DNA from: Ustulina deusta
Lineage: Eukaryota > Ascomycota > Sordariomycetes > Xylariales > Xylariaceae
Direction: 5' to 3'
Length of the DNA stretch: 64,000 bases
Assembly: GCA_023159155.1 (NCBI GenBank)
Contig: JAJNNX010000032.1
Coordinates: forward strand, 434,001 to 498,000
Shown here piece after piece: positions 56,248 through 64,000 of the stretch (within the stretch, counting starts at the first letter, position 1; each line of letters starts with the position of its first letter). The position numbers and the translations under genes were made by a program. Below the pieces are notes generated by a model that made no database searches, was not told the DNA's origin, and worked only from the letters and a program-made list of their open reading frames with translations.

Positions 56248-56874
56248 GCATCCTGAAAGACAGGAAATGCAGACTTGCGTGTACATCCGAAGTCCGAATT
56301 GTTCTTCAGGGGGTAGTTGTGTTTAAATCAAGTGGCTGTTTTCTCATCACGTTAATAACGGCTGAATGTATACTTAGTCAAAGCGAAAGGCGTTCCGGAC
56401 CCGGCATAAAGAGAGGGAAGGGTTGAGATACCTGATGGCATCGGGTTTCTTCAGTTTGAGAGAGGGCGCGTTTCCTGAAATGCTTGCAACATCGCACAGC
56501 AGAAATGGGGAGTTAGGTCGTGTGTACAACTCGGCTATACATTGCAAGTTCTACGTCACTAAGTGAATTAATGGAGGTTTAAAAATATAATGTGATGGAT
56601 AACTGTAATTGGTCGCATTCCCATGACCATTAACACTGCCATGAATTAAGTATCTAGACAGCGAGGGTTATCTTATTTATATATCTTATCGGCCCCACGT
56701 GACTCGCGGCACCCCTTTCTCATCAAGTTGGCCAACCCCAATCGTGGGCCCATCCACGTTCGTCTCCAAAGCCAAAGATACGCTTGAAATTTGCAGCAGT
56801 GACATGAACACCTCGCAAACTTCCGGCCACCAACACCACCCCGTCTTGACAGCTTTCTTTACACAACCGTCACA
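56248..56874. other. RPD3 3' flank and upstream region of uL14 remnant
   Basis: No gene. TATA-like TTATATATCTTATC at 56674-56690 about 190 nt before the ATG at 56875, suggesting an old ribosomal-protein promoter. Confidence 0.5.
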
Positions 56875-57857
56875 ATGGCCAAGTTATCGTAAGTCAAGCC
56901 CATCTCAGTCCTCCGGAACAATTTCCATGAGGAGATTTCTCGCAGCCAGCACGAGAGGAGGAAAATGAAAAATGGCGGGGTCCGGGCAAAGTCGGCGCAC
57001 CAGGCACAAAAGATGGAGGAACCCACGATCTTCCGAAGTTCTGCACGGGAGTTTTTTTCGCACGTGCTACGGGGTTTGCGATCGAATGCGGTTTGGTTGG
57101 GGGGGGTCGGACTGGTGCGACCACGAGTGTGCAATGGTTATTGCGAGGCAACAAGAAATCACATTGCTTGACATGGACGAGCTGACTGACGATTTTTTCC
57201 CTACTCTAGACGTGGCGCCCCCTGGGTATGTTGCCGAAATTCCTTTACCCTTGCCCTTGCCCTCCTCCTCCGACCTGCTCGAAAGATTGCCCGGCGATTT
57301 CTGTAAACGACGAAATCCACAACCAAAGTGATGCCACTCATACTCAACTGAGGGGCGCGAAGGCGCTCGGCGACACGGAATACTGGATACCGCTGTCCTT
57401 GGGCTTTCCCGTCGTATTATTATTGTATTGCCAATGGTGGTGGAGGACTCGTGACCCGTCCGTCGACTCTCGAGCACGCGTTTACAGACCCGGCGAAATT
57501 TGGAACAGGCATCGAGTGGACAAGGCCAAACCATGGCCTCTTTCTACTTCGGACCCTCGAAATTAGCGTGATTTGGAGATAACCATCTAGATAGGCGATT
57601 AGTAGTAACGCTGTCTTCGTAGTGGTAAGTTGAAGACGACACTCGGTTCTGCCTGTCTAAGTGCATTTCACGTATCAACCTCGGCCATATCGGAAACTGC
57701 TGCCTGCCTGCCTGCCTGCCTGGTGCTTGCAGATCCAGAGCACAACCGACTCACGTTGGTCCATTTAGCGGTGGCGTCTATGGCCATCGTTACGAAGGGC
57801 AAATCTGAGCTCGGCAAGAAAGCTGCAGAGCTAATGGCCTGTAAAAGTATCTATTAG
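56875..57857 (+). pseudogene. probable broken ribosomal protein uL14 (RPL23) gene
   Basis: ATG GCC AAG TTA TC at 56875-56888 is followed by a canonical donor (GTAAGT). 321 nt later, a CTGAC branch and acceptor CTCTAG lead to a 16-nt exon (57210-57225) with another donor (GTATGT). Together they encode MAKLSRGAP, which matches the start of fungal uL14 proteins as I remember them, but one extra base then puts the frame out. Later come LSLGFPV (57393-57414; expected LGLPVG-like) and TKGKSELGKKAAELM (57790-57835). The latter reads like uL14's KKGKPEL fused to its C-terminal GKEAAELW, implying an internal deletion. No continuous reading frame links the pieces. An expressed homologue elsewhere is presumed. 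Evidence is short-match recognition from memory, so moderate confidence. Confidence 0.5.
57701..57724. repeat. TGCC microsatellite
   Basis: Five or six copies of TGCC/CTGC within the uL14 remnant. Confidence 0.8.
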
Positions 57858-59120
57858 TCTCTATATCCACGCTTCTGCATAAAACGAACAGGTATCGCGG
57901 CGTATTGCTGGCAACTCGGGTGTCGTGATGTAAATGGAAGTGTTGCGAGCAGATGAATTCACTAGTTGACGAGAAGTCCCGATTTCGGACGATAAAAAAA
58001 AAAGAAAAACACCAATTTGGCCAGCCATCTCACATGAAAGATGGATGTCTCATCGGACTGGTTGCTTTGCATTTTCGCCTGGGGGCGCGAAGGAGACTAC
58101 ATACCAAAACATAGATAGCATCCTGAATAAAATGAAATGGTTCAGTTCCCAAAACCCAGACGGTTCGCGCCGAGAGATTCATGTGACGATTCTACTGGAC
58201 CCACCAATCCCGACATATGAGAATTGTGGCGTGGTGCTAAAAAAGAAAAAAACAGGATACGTAACCTGCTTGGCACATATCACGAGGCAGCATCGAGCTC
58301 CATTCACGGCCATCCTCCTGACAATCTGTTTCTTAACCCCAGGGTGCTACATCCTGCTACCTTATGTATATATAAGATGGCTAGTAGAGCTAGAACCCAA
58401 TTCGTCACACAAAGTGAGGTGTTTATGCCAAGATATTGTTATTATTGTGACACGCTATAGTACGAAACAATCCATCTTCGATCAACAGTTCCGACAGACT
58501 GATTGATCAGCTCTGATGTTCCAAGTTGTGTATGAGAAGAAGGGAAAAAAATTATCAAAGCCACCAAACCTCGCCCCTGGAGTCATAAAACCAATCAATG
58601 CCTCGACTTTTTTTAACCCCCGCACCCGTTGCCCTTTTCTTCGTCTTCATCTTCATCACCGTCTTCGTCGTCTTCTTCTAAAAAAAAACAAAAAAACAAA
58701 GATATTCGCTGAAGTAGGTATGTTATGGTGGGGGGTATCAAACCGTGTGCTGTGATGTGATATGCTGCCAACCCTCGCTTGTTGTATGCGGTGATGAAAA
58801 AAATGCAGAGGAAACCGGGTAATGTGGGGGAAAAACGAAGACTAAAAAGAGAAAAAGACGGGGAGACTGTGCGCTTTTCGCCAAGAGTCACCCCTCTCCT
58901 GAGAGTCGTCAACGTTTATCGTTGGCCCTAGAATAATAGTACAATAATATTGACAAGATCCAACTTCTATTTATGGCCTCAGAGATTCGATCCCGTTACG
59001 GCTATGGCGAGGATGGATGCGTGACAGCAGAGTACAACGTCTGTGGGTTGATGAAAGGGGGAACGTGGTGATATATACTTTATGGTTGTGGTACTCGAGA
59101 ATGGCTCTTTACCGCTCCGT
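57858..59120. other. intergenic region
   Basis: A 153-codon plus-strand frame with a usual ATG (58045-58506) lacks domains, bias or conservation signals I can recognise. GATGAA-type and A-rich low complexity at 58630-58700. 3' flank of the AT-hook gene. Confidence 0.5.
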
Positions 59121-61993
59121 TCAAGGCTGCGTCATGAGTGGCGGCGCTTCGAGTGGTTGGCCAGGGTCGGCGGCCTTGACAGCTTGCTTCTTATTTGCAA
59201 GGGTTGCGCGACGTTTTGCAACAGCTTGAGACATTGACCCTGATGCCCACCGTGCTGGTGTGATTGTTAGCATTTATTTATCTGACGGGAGGAATAGAGA
59301 GGAGTTGGAGCAGGAAAATTGTTACCTTTCATGGAGTGAGACATTTTCTCGGACTTAGTCATCTGATTGTAGTCCTTAATATCGGCCGGATCGGTGCCAC
59401 TAGCAGCACCATTACTGGCCCCATTGCTGCTGTGGGGAGGTGTCGAGTTGGAGGATGATGGTACAGAGAACGGATTCGGAGGGGGCACAGATGGTGGGGG
59501 AGGGGCCGAGATATGTCCGTTGTAGTTCTTGAGTTTAATCTTAGTAGGTGGCTTCGGCGCCGGGTGTGGTTCTTGGACTGGCTGTTGCATCGGCAGAGAG
59601 GGTATCAGTACGGGAACAGGTGTTGCCGCAAAGTCCTCAACCTGTGTCTTCTTTGGGCGTCTAACACGCTTGGGCTTGGGCTCTTCGTCATGACCTTCAT
59701 CCTCTGGGTTCAGAGAAAACTTCTTTTGCCGCTTCTCTCTAAGTTGGTAGTTGTTTGAAGTTACAGTAGACTGTGTGGCGGTTGACGACGAAGTAGGAGG
59801 ACGAGATTCGTCTGCTGTGTTGGCTGATTGCATAGATGATGTATAGAATGAGCCCGAGGGAACCTCGGAGAGCCGTGAGTTCGTGCGACGCAGTCCAGCC
59901 TTTGCTGGTGCTGGTTGGTCGACGCCATTCGTGGCAGGTGCCTCTTCCTCCTCGGTGGCTTCGACCACCGTTCTCCTACGTCGACGTTTTCGTGTAGGCT
60001 TTTCTTCCTCAATCTTCTCGGGTTCTTGCTGTACTTTTTCGGCTGGCCTAGGACTAGCCTCAGGGATAGGGACTGGTAAGGGATGCTTCCGTGGACGGCC
60101 CCCCTTACCTTTCTTCTTTGGTGGGGGTGGTTCAATTGGTATATTCGTGGACGTTGGCACCGTGAGATTAACATCGCCATTCTCTTCAGTACTATTTCCT
60201 GCCCGCCGACGTCGACGTTGAGTAGGAACGGGGGTCGCGCCCCTGCTAGCAGCTTCACTTCCATCGAACAATGCCGGAGGCTTCCTAACCCGTTTGCCGT
60301 GAACAACAATACCATCGTCGGCTTCCGCTGCTTTGGCAGTCTGCTTTGGTCGATCCCGTAGGCGACCTTTTCCAGAGCCATTCTTTTGCTCCATCGGGTC
60401 TTGAAAGCCAATTTTAGCATCCTTGTCGTCGTAATCAAAATAATAGTTGATAGCCATGAGCTTGTCCTGATGTCGGGCGTAAGCGATTTCTGGATTGGGT
60501 CGTTCAGCCCGCATTCCTTTAACAACAAAGTCTTTTTGTACTGGGTTTGCATCAGGATCCTTGCTCGTGAGCATTTTGAGACGGTGTTCAAATGCGGCGT
60601 CTTCCTGGCGATACCGAACTGCATTGTCCTCATCGTCTGTAACCTTTCGTAGATTATTATACTCGTCCTGCCAAGCCGCCAAGGCGCGGTTGACAACTTC
60701 CAACCTTGCCCATATTTCTTCGGGTGGCAGAGACTTGAAGTCTTCAAAGAGATCAGTGAATTGGGACGCATCTCTGGTCTTCTTGAACGAAATTGGTCTC
60801 CTCGGAGGGGGCCGACTGTAAGGGATTTCAAGATCTGCTATGGGGGAGTTTGCTCTAGTATATGTAGGCAAAGGTGACATCGCCGGTGTCTCATCCATGG
60901 CGCCGTCTACGGGAGTGGAGTCTGGCACGAGGGGATCAGTCATGGGGGTGTCCTCCAGCGCGATATCTGTCTTGATGCTATCTATTTGAGCACCATCGAG
61001 CTGATCATCTGCCGTTTCCTCGGGGACGTCTTGCTGGAGCGGCTGCAATTCGGAGACGGGCTCAGCCTCAGGCCGTGCAGGTGGCCAATCAACAAAAACG
61101 CCGTCAATATATGGGGTGAGATGTTCATATGAGGGATGAAGAGACTCGTCGACGAGATTCTTTGAAGCGTCTGGTAGACAGGTGTGAGCTGCCTCGTGCT
61201 GTTTGGCATCATTTTGACGGTGGTCATGGTTGAAGGCCATCTGCATGAAGCCTAACTGGGATTTCCGGGGCGTCGGAATTGAATCGAATGAAGTTGCCAT
61301 GTAAGACGGCTTCGAATCATCGTTTGAAAGGCGAGAGCTTGTATTTGAGCTTGTACGCCTGAGAGTGGACTCATCCGATTGCTCGCTTTGATGACCACCG
61401 ACCTCAATGGTGTCCTGGACTTCAACATCTTCCATGTGCTGATCAGAGATTCTCGTTTGAGATTCTACTGTTGACTTTCGTGTTTGGTTGCGTCTACGCA
61501 GGGCTGACGAAGGCGGCGGGAGCTGCTCGGAAGAACGCCTCTTCATGTGGGCGCCGTTGAATTCTTCCTCCTTGTCAAAGTCGTGGAAGACAGTTTCAGT
61601 GCGCCGCCTTTTCAGAGCTCGCGCAGTAGAAGGCGTTGTTTTACTACCGTCGCTCAAGTATTCATCAGCGTGATCGAATGTGTAATCAACGCGGGCCCGC
61701 TTTCTAAGTGAGCGGCCACCTTTATTGTCGAGGTCATCAGATGAGGGCATAGCGCCTTCGGCAACGCGAGCACGAGCGCGTGTGCCTCTGGAGGCTGTGG
61801 GACTAGGAGTTCCAGCAGAAAAAGAAGAGGACGCAATGCTGTCAGCTGGCGTGGAAGACGGGAGTTGTTGGTCGACAAGTTCAGTGGCGGTGACAATGCC
61901 AGATGGGTGTGAAGAGGGACCAGCAGGGAGCGTGTGACGTTTCCTCGCAGAGACACGGCCTCTGCCACGAGCCACGGAGGCGGGCGAGTCCAT
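59121..61993 (-). CDS. large disordered nuclear-type protein with AT-hook
   Basis: Exons 61993-59326 and 59254-59121 (intron GTAACA...CACCAG with branch CTAAC, phase 1) give 933 residues. The start is the ATG at 61993 (MDSPASVARGRGRVSARKRH); open sequence upstream has no usual start. Most of the chain is disordered, with Lys/Arg-rich blocks (SLRKRARVDYTFD, KRVRKPPALFDG, TRKRRRRRTVVEA) and an AT-hook core, GKGGRPRKHPLP. One ordered-looking helical segment (TDLFEDFKSLPPEEIWARLE through ALAAWQDEYNNLRK) lies in the middle. The spliced C-terminus, MSHSMKARWASGSMSQAVAK followed by RRATLANKKQAV, looks conserved and would be lost if the intron were retained. Chromatin or DNA binding is inferred from composition and AT-hook only; no named family recognised. 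Confidence 0.7.
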
Positions 61994-63784
61994 GGTGCAG
62001 AAGGGGGATGATAGGCTACGAGTGTGTGTTGGCACGAGAGGGTTGGTGAGCTATTAGTCGTGGTGTGAAGATGCAGGAAGATTTCCAGTCGGAGATTATG
62101 TAAGTGGGGAATCCAGCAGGAAAGCTGGTGTAATTGAGACCCGAAGCGCGGGCGACAGACAACGCCAATGTGCAACAACGGGCAACAAAAGGGGACAGGA
62201 GAGAGAAAAGAGAGAGGCCGAGTCAGGGCGAGAGGCTAAAATTATTGTTGTCAGTCGAGGGCCGAGGAGCGCGCGTGTCGAATCGGTGTAGCAGGGAGGC
62301 GAGGAAAATTATGAGCACAGGCAGGCTAAGTAAGGCATTTGGGTAGCGTAGCCAGGCAAATAAAATAAGACTTACAGGTCGAAGCGGCCGATGGCTGTGA
62401 GCGACTGGCGGCCACAACAAGAAATGCTGAAAAAGTATGCCTAGCAGACCAGGTCGAGGTCAGGCCTGAAAGTTAAATCAGGAGACGAGGAGATGTGGAT
62501 TGTATTGTCGCTAGAGAATGGGCCAGCCGACTGGCGTGAATGTGTGAATAGACGGGTGAGAGTGAGAGTGAGCGAGACGTACACCGTAGCCAGGTACACT
62601 AGGCCCGTGTGCTGCGGTGCTGTGTTGGGATGTACCGGAGGCAAGGTAGATAGTGTATGTAAGGTGTAACAGCCTCCCAGCCGATCAGATTTTGATATAC
62701 TTACACGGCTGGTGCCGAAGCGCCTTTTCTTTCTCTGCGACAAGAACACGAGCAGACGAGGACAGGCAATTGCCCCTCCAATGGCCGGGTTGGTTCTGTC
62801 GAGAAGCCTGGCGGCGAAAAGATAAATGGCGACGAACCGCGGTAGTCTTCTTGTTCCTTCGACACTACGGCACGTCTCATTCAGGGCCGCCTGTTTCTGC
62901 GTTTTTGGAGGTCCAGCTGCACAAGCCACAGGAGAACCGGGCGGCCCAGCCACGGCCTACACCTTGCCAAGCTTGCCCATTTGGCAGAGGGACGGGCCAA
63001 TCAGACAGCGCAGCATGGCGTGTGTCTGCTCCGGAACGGGACTAGATAGGTACCTAGATGGCTACATAGTACTAAGACAGAGCAGGACGGGTACCTACCG
63101 ACCTGATCAAGTACCGGTGCACTGAACCACTACAGCGCACATTATAGGCGCCTCGTAGGCTCTCACAACACTCTTCAGCAACTCGTAACAGTGATCGCTG
63201 CCCACGGCCAATACACACCTGCTACCTGGCTTTGTATTACCAGCAATCATCACAATGACATTGAGCGCGGCATATCTCCTTGCATTCCCAAAATTATACG
63301 CCGCAGTTGGCTGCTGATTCCCATTGTATTCAGGCAAGTTATTTTCTATTTTAGTCACAAACAACCACCACCCCCCTCGATTTGTTTCGGTGGTTTTATA
63401 CGAACCCTGCAGAGCTCCATGTACTTACCCAATATCGAGATACCTGGACTACTACCTAGGTATTCAGTTACCGCTCAACCCAACTCGCTAGCTACCTTCA
63501 CTCCCAAGTATCCAGTGGTTATAGCTGCGTACCTGGTACGAAGAGTTGCCTATTACTGATACTCTGTGTATAGCGGAGCGCTGTAGTGGGAGCAGCCGTG
63601 CATTATTCTGTGGTGCCTTCTCGACACCAAGGCATCCAGTCTACCAACCAGAGCTACCTATACATAGGTAGTACCTGCGGTAGGTATTTACTTACCTTGG
63701 AACAGTTGACGTCCCCCAACTCCACTCTCGATATTGCTGCACCACTCCAACAAACTTGAGGACCAATACTCCATCCCCGCCACC
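61994..63784. other. divergent intergenic region
   Basis: Promoters of the AT-hook gene (-) and Mtc1-like gene (+). Open frames (62441-62953 minus, 62653-63045 plus) lack usual starts. TAGGTACC-type motifs at 63048-63060, 63450-63462 and 63660-63690. Confidence 0.55.
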
Positions 63785-64000
63785 ATGTCGTCGAAGCGGT
63801 CGAAAGCATCTACAGAGGAAGAGCTCGGTGAGCTCTTCGAGGGGTTTGGCAAAGATAGTGCAGTAAAGAAGTCCACCAAGGCCAAGAGCGCCGCCTCGAA
63901 ACCGCGAAGCGAGAAGAAGCCCCAGAAGGATATCCTCGCTGAGTTGGAGAGCGAGCTCGGTGGAGAGGAGCCGGCACGGCCACACACCCCTCGCATCAAA
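63785..64000 (+). CDS. 5' part of an Mtc1 / DUF5427-like protein (cut by window end)
   Basis: The ATG at 63785 has a good context (CACCATGTCG) and opens 72 codons that run to the edge. The sequence starts MSSKRSKASTEEELGELFEG, then a Lys-rich linker (KKSTKAKSAASKPRSEKKPQ) and the block ILAELESELGGEEPARPHTP. The EEEL...LF near the start and the LAELE...RPHTPR motif are what fungal maintenance-of-telomere-capping 1 (Mtc1, DUF5427) proteins show in their first 80 residues. Yeast Mtc1 is a vesicle-associated protein with genetic links to telomere capping; its biochemical role is unclear. The remaining ~85% lies beyond the window. Confidence 0.6.
   Translation, partial: MSSKRSKASTEEELGELFEGFGKDSAVKKSTKAKSAASKPRSEKKPQKDILAELESELGGEEPARPHTPRIK

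Noticed and set aside
58045..58506. 153-codon plus-strand frame with a real ATG
   Set aside because: No signal peptide, domain, codon bias or intron context; length is compatible with chance in this composition. Kept as unannotated.
58975..59010. GATTCGATCCC resembling a tRNA T-loop
   Set aside because: Flanking bases do not form T-stem, acceptor stem or anticodon arm; no tRNA gene is supported.

Overview
The window is nuclear DNA of a filamentous ascomycete, most likely a Sordariomycete. Genes are short and compact, with 40-160 bp GT-AG introns that often carry CTAAC or CTGAC branch sites. The families present are typical of that group: HET-domain protein, fungal rhodopsin-like membrane protein, DUF7732-like glycine-rich secreted protein, GH12 glycosidase, beta-mannosidase B, xylitol dehydrogenase and RPD3 with a long acidic tail. 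I cannot name the genus. Nothing bacterial, viral or mitochondrial is visible.

Layout. 1-1420: MARVEL-type four-TM protein followed in the same frame by a long proline-rich extension. 3858-5139: secreted GH12-type enzyme. 7200-8800: low-complexity DNA, two small tandem-repeat arrays and a spliced minus-strand unit whose first AUG opens a ~37 aa ORF. 9107-10429 (-): ANCHR-like zinc-finger protein. 12212-13163 (+): DUF7732-like GPI protein. 13957-15006 (-): mismatch-specific uracil/thymine DNA glycosylase. 16633-18217 (+): UDP-GlcNAc pyrophosphorylase. 18757-20436 (-): FAR1-domain protein that still carries a decayed MULE transposase core. 21307-23673 (-): HET protein. 26208-27104 (+): Sym1/Mpv17. 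27782-28803 (-): Ypt35-like PX protein. 31005-31779: sulfotransferase-like pseudogene. 33284-34657 (+): rhodopsin-like 7TM. 35677-36962 (+): D-2-hydroxyacid dehydrogenase. 37935-39589 (+): dsRBD protein. 39819-40897 (-): SDR dehydrogenase. 41413-42720 (+): Rab4-like GTPase. 44252-46919 (+): beta-mannosidase. 47332-48530 (-): xylitol dehydrogenase with 17 tetranucleotide repeats abutting its start codon. 49781-50696 (-): GST. 51762-53067 (+): F-box-type protein. 54010-56247 (+): RPD3 deacetylase. 56875-57857: probable broken ribosomal protein uL14 gene. 59121-61993 (-): large AT-hook/disordered nuclear protein. 63785-64000 (+): 5' end of an Mtc1/DUF5427-like gene.

The genes are mostly unrelated housekeeping functions: chitin precursor synthesis, base excision repair, membrane traffic (Rab4, Ypt35), chromatin (RPD3) and sugar catabolism (mannosidase, xylitol dehydrogenase). 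No biosynthetic cluster, CRISPR array, intact transposon or tRNA was recognised. Accessory signs sit in the gene-poor stretches: a foldback MITE-like element, a Tc1/mariner-like terminus, one decayed sulfotransferase and the HET gene. All exon models were spliced by eye and checked for frame and length consistency; function calls rest on motif recognition from memory.
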